DNA from: Flavobacterium sp. HBTb2-11-1
Lineage (GTDB): Bacteria > Bacteroidota > Bacteroidia > Flavobacteriales > Flavobacteriaceae
Length of the DNA: 64,000 nucleotides
Direction: 5' to 3'
Assembly: GCF_009826975.1 (NCBI RefSeq)
Contig: NZ_WUMO01000012.1
Coordinates: 1 to 64,000, forward strand
The notes under the pieces were generated by a model. It had not been told where the DNA came from. It saw only the letters and a list, made by a program, of their open reading frames with translations, and made no database searches. Each line of letters opens with the position of its first letter. Position 1 is the stretch's first letter. Below are positions 1 through 6,691 of this stretch, piece after piece. The position numbers and the translations under genes are program-made.

Positions 1-39
1 ATATTGTTTTGAAAATGTTGCTGTTAAAGTATTTCTTAA

Positions 40-1329
40 TTATTCAAACAATTCCTTAGGTTCATCATCTTCAGCTTCTTCACCTTCAATAAAATCCAGT
101 TCTAAAGCTTTCACGCTCTGAACCGCATTTCCGGCAATACCGCGAATTGAACCATACATTCCTAAAGTATTATGAACTACTTTTTCAATTTGTTTTTCTC
201 TTTGTTTCCATATTCTCTGCATGGCTCTTTTTTCGGAGTCCAGATCGCTCTGCATTTGAGTAAAACCTTCAACAATTCCTTCAATCTGCAAACGGAATTC
301 GTTGCTGGTTAAGAAATCGTACAACATTGACATTTTATCGCCTTTGTTTTCTTGCGCTTGAACCGCCTGATTTATTTGAATTAAGGACTGACGTAAAACA
401 GCGCTTAAACCTTTAAATTCTTCATAGGTGCAAATCCAGATTCCGTCGCGCATGCCCATTCTTTCCATTCCAGAAGGCATTACTTCAGTAACCAGAACTC
501 CAATATTGGCTCTTTTAGTTCTAATGTCATTTTTGAATTTCTCAATCCAAGAAGGCTGAAACGCTTTGGTTCTTTTGCTTTCGTAATAAATAGAACCGCA
601 GTTTTGATGCTCGCGCGTGTTTACAATTTGAAGACAGTCGGCACCGTTGGCTCCTTTTTTAACTTCATCAATGCTGTCAAGCGGGAAATTGTTAGCCAGC
701 CATTCTTCAATCGCTAATTCCATTACTTCGCCTTGCAATTGCATCGAACCTTGTTCTTGCTTGCGTTTCATTTCTTCAGTCAGCTTTTTTTGTTCTTCTA
801 GCTGTTTCTGAAGTTCTTTGAATTTCAGTTCGTTTTTATCGTCTTCTTGTTTTCTGATTTTTTCACGTTCCAAAGCCAATTGCGCATTTAACTGCTTTTC
901 GGCTTCGGCTTGAATCGCTTCTTTCATTTCCAGTTTTTCGCGCTGTAATTTGGCGATTTCACCTTCCATTTTATTTAATTCCCTGATTTTTTCCGATTTT
1001 TCAGAGAGTTCTTTTTCCATTAAAAGCAAGCGATCTTTGTTTTCTTCTTCGAGTTTGGCTTTTAGCTTTTCAGAAATTTCTTTTTCAGCTGCTTTTTTCT
1101 CGCGTTCTAAACGTTCGGCAAAAAGTTCGTTTTCTTGTTTCTTTTTGGCTTCAAATTCGGCTTTGGCTTTTTCTAATTGTTCGTTTTTAAGCTCTAATTC
1201 ACGGTTTTGGATATTGGCTTTTTGCTGGAATTCTTTTCGAATGCTATCTTCCAACTGATGTTTTAAAACATCGTTGACATCGATTGGAGTTCCGCAGTTT
1301 GGACACTGAATTGAAGATTGTTCAGCCAT
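40..1329 (-). CDS. DUF2130 protein with zinc ribbon, coiled coil and nuclease-like C-terminus
   Basis: The 429-residue product opens with a short CxxC element (C9, C12) that looks like half a zinc ribbon. A long charged, Glu/Lys-rich coiled coil covers about residues 28-205, and the DUF2130 domain follows. In that domain D231 (in GAD) and E250-x-K252 (in YESKR) are arranged like the PD-(D/E)xK nuclease core, and DUF2130 is generally placed in that fold. The C-terminus is acidic. Function is unknown; a nucleic-acid processing role is inferred from the fold alone. It is a lone gene on this strand, with a repeat-rich gap upstream. The family is certain, the activity is not. Confidence 0.85.
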   Translation of the reverse strand: MAEQSSIQCPNCGTPIDVNDVLKHQLEDSIRKEFQQKANIQNRELELKNEQLEKAKAEFEAKKKQENELFAERLEREKKAAEKEISEKLKAKLEEENKDRLLLMEKELSEKSEKIRELNKMEGEIAKLQREKLEMKEAIQAEAEKQLNAQLALEREKIRKQEDDKNELKFKELQKQLEEQKKLTEEMKRKQEQGSMQLQGEVMELAIEEWLANNFPLDSIDEVKKGANGADCLQIVNTREHQNCGSIYYESKRTKAFQPSWIEKFKNDIRTKRANIGVLVTEVMPSGMERMGMRDGIWICTYEEFKGLSAVLRQSLIQINQAVQAQENKGDKMSMLYDFLTSNEFRLQIEGIVEGFTQMQSDLDSEKRAMQRIWKQREKQIEKVVHNTLGMYGSIRGIAGNAVQSVKALELDFIEGEEAEDDEPKELFE

Positions 1330-1466
1330 TTTTATTGAAATTTTATTGAATGGAATTATAATTTGCTAAGGTATTTAAAAGTTCTGTTTTTCTGATATGG
1401 ATTTCTGTACTAAATTGTAACGAATTTTTGTTATGGACACGAAAACGCTAAGACGCAAAGTATTTA

Positions 1467-1506
1467 TTTCACGCAGATTTTATAAGATTTAAGCAGATTC
1501 TGCAGA
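1467..1506. repeat. 'CACGCAGATT' intergenic repeat, copy 1
   Basis: A stretch of about 40 bases starts TTTCACGCAGATTTTA and continues with GATTTAAGCAGATT. A near-identical stretch lies at 7604-7643, and inverted relatives are at 2727-2846 and 2871-2970. It is noncoding and lies in the gap between the LysR and DUF2130 genes. Confidence 0.7.
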
Positions 1507-1523
1507 TGTTTCTCATAAAGTTT

Positions 1524-1621
1524 GTCATTTGGACGAAGGAGAAATCTTCGTAAGTGGCTCCGTTGTTATAAGCCATCCTTTGTAGAGCTTCTCGTGGAGA
1601 TTTCTCCTTCGTCGAAATGAC
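1524..1621 (+). repeat. 98-bp inverted-repeat element (MITE/REP-like), copy 1
   Basis: The element begins GTCATTTGGACGAAGGAG and ends CTCCTTCGTCGAAATGAC, so its termini are inverted repeats of about 24 bases with one mismatch. The core is asymmetric: the left arm runs on into ATCTTCGTAAGTGGCTCC and the right arm, read inward, into ATCTCCACGAGAAGCTC. The same asymmetric core is found in opposite orientation at 25863-25962. It lies between two genes on the minus strand. No coding capacity. Confidence 0.85.
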
Positions 1622-1678
1622 AAAAATGAGAAGAAATCCTTTTAATCATTATAATCTGTGGCAAAAAAACTTAGTGTC

Positions 1679-2560
1679 CTAGCGTCTTTGCGGCAATAAA
1701 AAGGCAACAGCAGATTGCGTGATTTCAGAATGATCATCTTTCGAAGTAATCAACGAGACATTCGTAAATAGATTGACCTTTTTTAATTCAATAAAACCAA
1801 TCTCCGAATCTTGATTATTCTTTGCAATATTCGATGGCACAATCGAAATTCCCAATTCGTTTTTTATTAATTGTACGATTGAATTAATGTTATTCGCTTC
1901 GTGAATGATCTTTGGCGTAAAGCCATAAAAAGCACAAAGTTCCAATAAAACTTCATGATAATGCGGTGCGTAATCCTTATTGAAGAAAACAAAAGTTTCG
2001 TCTTTTAAATTTGTAATCTCATTTTCCGATTTTATCTGAACCGATTTTTTATTGTAAACCAACGAAAAACCATCTTTAAACCATAAATGTGATTTTATTT
2101 TGGGCGAATGAATAGGCGATCGTATAATTCCCATTTCGATTTTTCCTTTTTCTAAAGCATCAATCTGTTTGGTGGTGGATATTTCGAAAAGTTTGAAATT
2201 GACATAAGGAAATTTTGCTTTCAGATGTTTTATTAAATCGGAAATAACAGCCGAATAAATCGAACTGATATATGCGATTCTGAATTCGCCAGAAACATTC
2301 TCTGCAATCTTCTTTGTTTTGACTGAAATGCGTTCTAAATTTTGAAAAAGAGCGGTAACTTCTTCCTTAAAATATTTTCCGGCTTCGGTCAATTCTACTT
2401 TTTTATTGTTTCGAATGAAAAGTTTTGCTTGAAGTTCTTCTTCCAATTCTGCAATTTGACGGCTTAACGGCGGTTGCGAAATAAAGAGTTTTTCCGAAGC
2501 TTTGGTAAAGTTCAGTTCTTCGGCGACAGCCAAAAAATATTTTAAGTGACGTAATTCCAT
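1679..2560 (-). CDS. LysR-family transcriptional regulator
   Basis: The 293-residue protein has the standard LysR layout. An N-terminal winged helix-turn-helix starts MELRHLKYFLAVAEELNFTK and contains SQPPLSRQIAELEEEL; an effector-binding periplasmic-protein-like domain covers about residues 90-290. It most resembles the CynR/BenM-like group, but the inducer cannot be read from sequence. No adjacent divergent target gene is evident, because the upstream gap is filled with repeats. The last few codons and the TAG stop lie in a short GC-richer motif (CTAGCGTCTTTGCGG) that also occurs, inverted, near 1447, so a repeat seems to form the C-terminus (LPQRR). Confidence 0.9.
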   Translation of the reverse strand: MELRHLKYFLAVAEELNFTKASEKLFISQPPLSRQIAELEEELQAKLFIRNNKKVELTEAGKYFKEEVTALFQNLERISVKTKKIAENVSGEFRIAYISSIYSAVISDLIKHLKAKFPYVNFKLFEISTTKQIDALEKGKIEMGIIRSPIHSPKIKSHLWFKDGFSLVYNKKSVQIKSENEITNLKDETFVFFNKDYAPHYHEVLLELCAFYGFTPKIIHEANNINSIVQLIKNELGISIVPSNIAKNNQDSEIGFIELKKVNLFTNVSLITSKDDHSEITQSAVAFLLPQRR

Positions 2561-2726
2561 GATACTTTTAAAGTATTATTAATTGATAAAAATAGTATTT
2601 TTAAAGTATTTATGAAAGCGATAGTTTTGATTTTAAGTTAAATGTTAGAAGTGAAACGTTAAAAGTGCGAGTTGTAACGAATAACCCATAACAAAAAACG
2701 TATCACTTTTTAAAACAAAATAATTC

Positions 2727-2846
2727 TCTCGCAGATTGAGCAGATAAAGCAGATTATTAATTTTTAGATAAATCATCTTAATCATAATAATATTCCAATC
2801 ATATAATAGCAAAAAGATTCGCTCAATCTGCTTAATCTGCGGGAGA
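2727..2846. repeat. Inverted 'GCAGATT' repeat element
   Basis: The left arm TCTCGCAGATTGAGCAGAT and the right arm, the inverse of TCTCCCGCAGATTAAGCAG, enclose about 65 AT-rich bases. It belongs to the same family as 1467-1506 and 7604-7686. Together with the next element it fills the gap from 2561 to 3020, where no gene is visible. Confidence 0.7.
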
Positions 2847-2870
2847 TTAAAGAGGAAGAAAAAAAAGTTT

Positions 2871-2970
2871 CTTGCAGATTTAACAGATTTAAACTGATCG
2901 AAGCAAATTTTTTTATTTGAATAAAGAGTAAAAAGAAAATCATTTTTAAATCTGCTTTAATCTCTTTTAA
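2871..2970. repeat. Degenerate 'GCAGATTTAACAGATTTAAA' inverted repeat
   Basis: TTGCAGATTTAACAGATTTA near 2874 is matched in inverse orientation by TTTAAATCTGCTTTAATCTC near 2945. This is a worn relative of the preceding element and lies just upstream of the methyltransferase gene. Confidence 0.5.
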
Positions 2971-2972
2971 TT

Positions 2973-2986
2973 CCGATAGCTATCGG
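2973..2986. promoter_or_regulatory. Perfect 14-bp palindrome before the methyltransferase gene
   Basis: CCGATAGCTATCGG is perfectly self-complementary and sits 35 bases before the ATG at 3021. It could be an operator or a short hairpin in the leader. It could also be another common intergenic palindrome, since nothing here links it to a regulator. Confidence 0.4.
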
Positions 2987-3020
2987 GAGCGTGAAAAAAT
3001 TTAAAAAAAAAACAAAGACC

Positions 3021-3728
3021 ATGAAAAAATCAACCATCGAAGAAATCAAAGAACGATTTGACAATGATGTCGAACGATTTTCAAACTTAGAAACAGGGCA
3101 AGTGGCAACAATTGACGCTACTATTTCTTTGGAATTAATAACCGAAGCTTCAAAACGCATTGTTCCAAATGCCAAAAACGTCTTAGATGTCGGATGTGGA
3201 GCCGGAAATTATACTTTAATGATGTTGTCTAAAGTGCCGAACTTAAACTGCACTTTGGTCGATTTGAGTTTGCCCATGTTGGATCGTGCTTTTGAACGAG
3301 TTTCAGCAGAAACGAACGGAAAAGTAGAAATCAAACAAGGCGATATTCGAGAAATAGATTTAGAAGAAAACAGTTTTGATATTATTTTGGCAGGAGCAGT
3401 TTTGCATCATTTAAGAGATGATCAAGATTGGGAAATGACTTTTACCAAATTATTCAAGTTATTAAAAACGGGTGGTTGTTTGATGATTTCTGATTTGATC
3501 ACCCAAGATACAGAATTATTAAACGAATATACTTGGCAACGCTATGGCGAATATTTGGAAGGAATAGGAGGGATGGAGTATCGCCAGAAGGTTTTAGATT
3601 ATATTGAAAAAGAAGATTCTCCAAGATCTATGAATTACCAATTGGATTTGATGAAAAAAGTAGGATTTTCAAAAGTAGAAATTTTGCATAAAAACATGTG
3701 TTTCGGAGCTTTTGGAGGGATTAAGTAA
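3021..3728 (+). CDS. Class I SAM-dependent methyltransferase
   Basis: This is a stand-alone 235-residue methyltransferase. Motif I (VLDVGCGAGNY) lies at about residues 54-64, with an acidic residue at the end of strand 2 (TLVDLSLPML) and a motif IV-like segment (FDIILAGAVLHHL). The pattern is that of the Methyltransf_11/25 small-molecule methylases such as UbiE- and Tam-like enzymes. I chose the ATG at 3021 over a GTG at 2991 because the extra ten residues are all Lys-rich filler translated from the leader. The substrate is unknown and no neighbouring pathway gene indicates one. Confidence 0.85.
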   Translation: MKKSTIEEIKERFDNDVERFSNLETGQVATIDATISLELITEASKRIVPNAKNVLDVGCGAGNYTLMMLSKVPNLNCTLVDLSLPMLDRAFERVSAETNGKVEIKQGDIREIDLEENSFDIILAGAVLHHLRDDQDWEMTFTKLFKLLKTGGCLMISDLITQDTELLNEYTWQRYGEYLEGIGGMEYRQKVLDYIEKEDSPRSMNYQLDLMKKVGFSKVEILHKNMCFGAFGGIK

Positions 3729-3740
3729 AGATTTTTTTCT

Positions 3741-3819
3741 GCCACGAATTACGCGAATTTCCACGAATTAATTTTTAATTCCTAAAGTGATAATTAGTGA
3801 AATTAGTGTAATTCGTGGC
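3741..3819. repeat. Inverted 'GCCACGAATTAC' repeat
   Basis: GCCACGAATTAC at 3741-3752 is exactly complementary to GTAATTCGTGGC at 3808-3819. An internal copy of CCACGAATTA is also present, and a degraded relative (CACAAATTTCCACGGATTAA) lies near 57600. It sits between convergent genes. Confidence 0.65.
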
Positions 3820-3826
3820 GAAGAAA

Positions 3827-4285
3827 TTATACGTTAAGAGGCATCGAAAATTTGTTTCTTAAATCGAAAACTAATTCTGATGGGCCGTTTTTTTGTAGGT
3901 GATCTAATTTTTCTACGGCTTCTTCAAGTGTCGGAATATGTCCTTTTGGAATCCACCACATCGCGGTATGCGCTTTTCCAAATTTATGAAACCATTCTTT
4001 TCTACGTCTTAAAAAGTCGCTGTGAAAAGTTTTGTACATATAATGTTCCAATGTTTCTATATTTTCCCAAACGGAAACATTGATAATAATTTGTTCGTCA
4101 TTGTATGGATTAAGACTTGTAGCATTGTCGGTTTCGTCTTTTAAGCGCCAAACAAAACCTTCGCTTTCTTCTGCTAAAGTGTTTACAGCATCTAAATTAT
4201 CTACAAATTCTTTCATGATTGGGTCGTTGATGTCGACTCCTTTCATTTTGGCAATATTAATTTCGGCAAGATGATAATTGCTCAT
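3827..4285 (-). CDS. DUF3291 domain protein
   Basis: A 152-residue protein of the DUF3291 family, whose members have a dimeric alpha/beta-barrel fold like the ABM monooxygenases. Typical features are the start MSNYHLAEINIAKMKG, the central VSVWENIETLEHYMYKTFH and WWIPKGHIPTLEEAVEKL. I take the ATG at 4285. An ATG at 4339 would add 18 residues translated from the palindromic repeat at 4324-4350, which is unlikely to be coding. Function is unknown. The next gene upstream on this strand is an ABM-fold protein, so the two may share an oxidative or quinone context; this is inference. Confidence 0.8.
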   Translation of the reverse strand: MSNYHLAEINIAKMKGVDINDPIMKEFVDNLDAVNTLAEESEGFVWRLKDETDNATSLNPYNDEQIIINVSVWENIETLEHYMYKTFHSDFLRRRKEWFHKFGKAHTAMWWIPKGHIPTLEEAVEKLDHLQKNGPSELVFDLRNKFSMPLNV

Positions 4286-4323
4286 AAAATATAGGTTTCT
4301 CAATTTTAAGCAATTTAGCTTTT

Positions 4324-4350
4324 CCTGCAAGGTTTTCAAAACCTTGTAGG
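4324..4350. repeat. 27-bp palindrome, CCTGCAAGG type, copy 1
   Basis: CCTGCAAGGTTTT, a central base, then AAAACCTTGTAGG: a hairpin with 13-base arms and one mismatch. It lies 28 bases upstream of the second copy, between the DUF3291 and ygiN-like genes. Confidence 0.8.
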
Positions 4351-4377
4351 TCTTTTTTGTGAAGGTTTTAAATTATA

Positions 4378-4404
4378 CCTGCAAGGTTTTGAAAACCTTG
4401 CAGG
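4378..4404. repeat. 27-bp palindrome, CCTGCAAGG type, copy 2
   Basis: The arms CCTGCAAGGTTTT and AAAACCTTGCAGG are perfectly complementary around one central G. It ends 7 bases from the stop codon of the ygiN-like gene, so it may also act as a 3' end signal for that transcript, although no T-run follows. Confidence 0.85.
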
Positions 4405-4411
4405 AAGAAAT

Positions 4412-4690
4412 TTATAGAATCTGCGCGGTTTTGTAAACCTGAATTGGGCTCGAAACTAGATTTTCGGTTTTTTTGATGAATTCTTGCAAATAAGATTGAT
4501 TATTGTGCAAGTCTAGCCCTGGCTGATCTTTCCATTCTTCCCAAAGAATAAAAACATTTTCGGAAGTGTGTAAATCGTAACGAATACATGCAGCTTCTTT
4601 TCTAGTTTCGGTTACTAGATGTGTCAGCAGGTTTTGAACTTCAATTAAATGCTCTGGTTTACTTTTTAAAATTGCTGTAATCGAAATCAT
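4412..4690 (-). CDS. YgiN-like antibiotic biosynthesis monooxygenase (ABM) family protein
   Basis: A 92-residue single-domain ABM protein (dimeric ferredoxin-like barrel). The start ISITAILKSKPEHLIEVQNLL and the central VFILWEEWKDQPGLDLHNNQSYLQEFIKK follow the family pattern. It begins 2 bases after the stop of the mdaB-like gene, so the two form one transcript. In E. coli mdaB and ygiN are likewise adjacent, and YgiN is described as a quinol monooxygenase that pairs with the MdaB quinone reductase. The same role is inferred here from family and context. It is slightly shorter than E. coli YgiN (about 104 residues). Confidence 0.82.
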   Translation of the reverse strand: MISITAILKSKPEHLIEVQNLLTHLVTETRKEAACIRYDLHTSENVFILWEEWKDQPGLDLHNNQSYLQEFIKKTENLVSSPIQVYKTAQIL

Positions 4691-4692
4691 AA

Positions 4693-5298
4693 TTATAAGT
4701 TTTTAAAAGTTTGCTCTAAATGTTTCGTATAATTCTCTTTAAAGATAGCAATATTTTCTGGTGTTGCACCTTTTTCAACATCATGGAAATGGAATCCGTC
4801 TATTTTTTCCATTCCTGTGAATTTGTTCATTTTGTGGAATCCGAACATTACGCCGTCATCAACAGAAGTTTCTTCGAAGAATTCTCCAGGGAGCGTAAAA
4901 GCCGTTGCAGGTGCGTTCCAACTTGTGGTTAGCATGTACTTGCGTCCGTGCAGAAGTCCGCCAGTTCCGTAATTGATGTCTGGATTTACACGGCTTCTCC
5001 CGTCGCTTTTGTAGATTCCGTTGTTGTGTCCTTGTGTGAAAACATCGTCGATGTATTTTTTGAAAAGGTTTGGCAATTGAAACCACCAAACTGGTGTGTG
5101 GTAAATAATTAAATCTGCCCAGACGAATTTTTCTACTTCTTCTTGTAAATCGATTTGATCTTCGATGTGCGTTGTTTTTATTTCGTAATCGTTGTTTTTT
5201 GAAAGAAACTCGACTGTCCAATCCTGAACGGTTTTGTTGAATTTTCCTCCTGAATGTGCGAATTTTTGTCCGCCGTTAATTATAAATATCTTTTTCAT
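4693..5298 (-). CDS. mdaB: MdaB-like NAD(P)H quinone oxidoreductase
   Basis: The 201-residue flavodoxin-fold protein matches the MdaB group closely: FIINGGQKFAHSGGKFN at the N-terminus, then YHTPVWWFQLPNLFKKYIDD, GTGGLLHGRKYMLTTSWNAP and FGFHKMNKFTGMEKI. MdaB reduces quinones by two electrons with NAD(P)H and FAD, avoiding semiquinone formation. It lies 2 bases before the ygiN-like gene and looks like the first gene of the pair. A structured repeat at 5324-5413 lies directly upstream, so the promoter is probably within or beyond it. Confidence 0.88.
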   Translation of the reverse strand: MKKIFIINGGQKFAHSGGKFNKTVQDWTVEFLSKNNDYEIKTTHIEDQIDLQEEVEKFVWADLIIYHTPVWWFQLPNLFKKYIDDVFTQGHNNGIYKSDGRSRVNPDINYGTGGLLHGRKYMLTTSWNAPATAFTLPGEFFEETSVDDGVMFGFHKMNKFTGMEKIDGFHFHDVEKGATPENIAIFKENYTKHLEQTFKNL

Positions 5299-5323
5299 TT
5301 CAATTGTTCTTATGAAAACGGAC

Positions 5324-5413
5324 GCGTGAGGGATAGGAGCGATATTCTTTTTCTTTTTTCTTTAAAAAGAAAAAGATTTAGCGGATAGCCCGGTTCGCCA
5401 CGGCGAAACACGC
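5324..5413 (+). ncRNA. Structured RNA-like repeat (Flavo-1-like), copy 1
   Basis: The conserved strings GCGTGAGGGATAGGAG and GCGGATAGCCCG occur in order. The termini GCGTG and CACGC pair, an A/T-rich hairpin (TCTTTTTC... GAAAAAGA) follows the first string, and a TTCGCC/GGCGAA hairpin follows the second, giving a three-way junction. A second copy at 60181-60290 keeps the strings and the outer pairing but has different hairpins. This resembles the published Flavo-1 RNA motif of Bacteroidota; the name is from memory and was not tested. Strand is assigned by the conserved strings. Confidence 0.65.
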
Positions 5414-5440
5414 CCAAATTATTTTAATTGTTGAGATTTT

Positions 5441-5582
5441 TTTTTAACACATAGAAACATAGATTTTTCTTTCTGGAAAGGGAATGGAAAGAAACTAGTT
5501 TCTAACACATAGCTCTCTGTTAGTTGATGCAAGTGAAACGCCTTTGTAGACAATGTGAGACTATATTTCTATGTGTTAAAAA
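5441..5582. repeat. 142-bp element with 17-bp perfect inverted termini
   Basis: TTTTTAACACATAGAAA at 5441-5457 is exactly complementary to TTTCTATGTGTTAAAAA at 5566-5582, and an internal CTAACACATAG repeats the motif. It is noncoding and ends 7 bases before the stop of the aldo/keto reductase gene. Its size and termini resemble a miniature mobile element, but no target duplication was identified. Confidence 0.7.
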
Positions 5583-5588
5583 AGAGAA

Positions 5589-6575
5589 TTATTTTATTTT
5601 AGAAATCGCTTGATTGATAAATTCCAATTCTGAAGCTGATAAATCGAAATCCATTGTTTTGGCATTTGAAATGGCTTGTTCTGCGTTTCTTGCTCCAGCT
5701 AACACAATTGAAATTCCTTTTTGTAAACTTGTCCAGCGTAAAACCAATTGTGATAAGCTTGCTTCTTTTGCGTGTGCTAAAGAAGTTAATTCTTCAACCA
5801 AAGTTTTTACTTTTTGAAGATCAAATTGATTGAAATATCCGTTTCTGTGATCGTTTTCTTTTAATTTGCTGTCAGTGAAATATTTTCCAGTCAATAAACC
5901 TCTTTCCATAGGACTGTAAGCAATGATTCCGATATTTTCTGCAACTGTGAAAGGAATTAGTTCTTCTTCAATTTTGCGATTTAGCATGCTGTATGCCACT
6001 TGATTTGAAGCCACTTGAATTATTTTTTGTGCTTCCTGAATTTGTGCGACATTGTAATTACTTACTCCGAAAGCTCTTATTTTTCCTTGCTGAATTAAGC
6101 TTTCAGCAGCTTCCATTGTTTCAGAAATTGGTGTTGTTGAGTCTGGCCAGTGAATTTGTAGTAAATCAATATAATCGGTTTTAAGACGTTTTAAACTTTC
6201 TTCAACTTCCTTAATGACGTTTGCTTTTGATGAATATTTGTAAACTGGAACTTTTTTGCCATTATCATCTGCGTCGAAAAAGAAATCTCCTTTTCCGTTG
6301 TTGCTTCCGTCCCAAACCAAGCCGAATTTTGTAAGCAGCTGAATTTTAGAACGATTGTAAGGTTTTATAGCTTCACCAATCATTTCTTCGCTTAAACCAA
6401 ATCCGTAAAAAGGAGCGGTGTCGATTGTAGTAACACCATGGTCGATTGAAGCCTGAACAGATTCAATTGAATCTTTCTTTTCTGTTCCGCCCCACATGGT
6501 TCCGCCAATAGCAAATGCACCATACGTAATAGCTGATAATTCAAGTTCTGAGTTGCCTAATTTTCTATATTCCAT
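5589..6575 (-). CDS. Aldo/keto reductase
   Basis: The 328-residue protein is a TIM-barrel aldo/keto reductase with the full catalytic set: D52 and Y57 (DTAPFYGFGLSEE), K83 (LTKFG) and H142 (LLQIHWPD). NADP-binding residues near the C-terminus are in VLAGARNAEQ. It belongs to the AKR5/11/13-like bacterial reductases that reduce small aldehydes or ketones. The ATG at 6575 is preferred; an earlier start at 6635 would add 20 residues overlapping the divergent promoter. The AraC-type regulator begins 116 bases away on the other strand and probably controls it. Confidence 0.88.
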   Translation of the reverse strand: MEYRKLGNSELELSAITYGAFAIGGTMWGGTEKKDSIESVQASIDHGVTTIDTAPFYGFGLSEEMIGEAIKPYNRSKIQLLTKFGLVWDGSNNGKGDFFFDADDNGKKVPVYKYSSKANVIKEVEESLKRLKTDYIDLLQIHWPDSTTPISETMEAAESLIQQGKIRAFGVSNYNVAQIQEAQKIIQVASNQVAYSMLNRKIEEELIPFTVAENIGIIAYSPMERGLLTGKYFTDSKLKENDHRNGYFNQFDLQKVKTLVEELTSLAHAKEASLSQLVLRWTSLQKGISIVLAGARNAEQAISNAKTMDFDLSASELEFINQAISKIK

Positions 6576-6637
6576 GATTGTAATTTTATTTTGATTAATT
6601 TGACGAGGCAAAATTATACTGTTTTTATGATTCATAT

Positions 6638-6670
6638 TTGGTATATATTTGTCTTTTTTAGGTATATTTG
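6638..6670. promoter_or_regulatory. Direct GGTATAT repeats in the divergent promoter region
   Basis: GGTATAT starts at 6640 and again at 6661, exactly 21 bases apart (two DNA turns), the spacing expected for half-sites of an AraC-type activator. The second copy includes TATATTTG, a match to the Bacteroidota -7 box TAnnTTTG for the plus-strand regulator. The arrangement suggests autoregulation plus control of the divergent reductase. Confidence 0.45.
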
Positions 6671-6691
6671 CATCTTCAAATAAATGGAATT

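Noticed and set aside
2727..2970. CRISPR-like array of repeated GCAGATT units
   Set aside because: Repeats are inverted and irregular in spacing, with no unique equal-length spacers and no cas genes.
4378..4404. Palindrome as a Rho-independent terminator of the ygiN-like gene
   Set aside because: No T-run follows on the minus strand, and the same palindrome occurs elsewhere away from gene ends; kept as a repeat.
4859..5221. Overlapping gene in another frame of mdaB
   Set aside because: The basic, low-complexity translation has no family signature and is explained by the codon pattern of mdaB.
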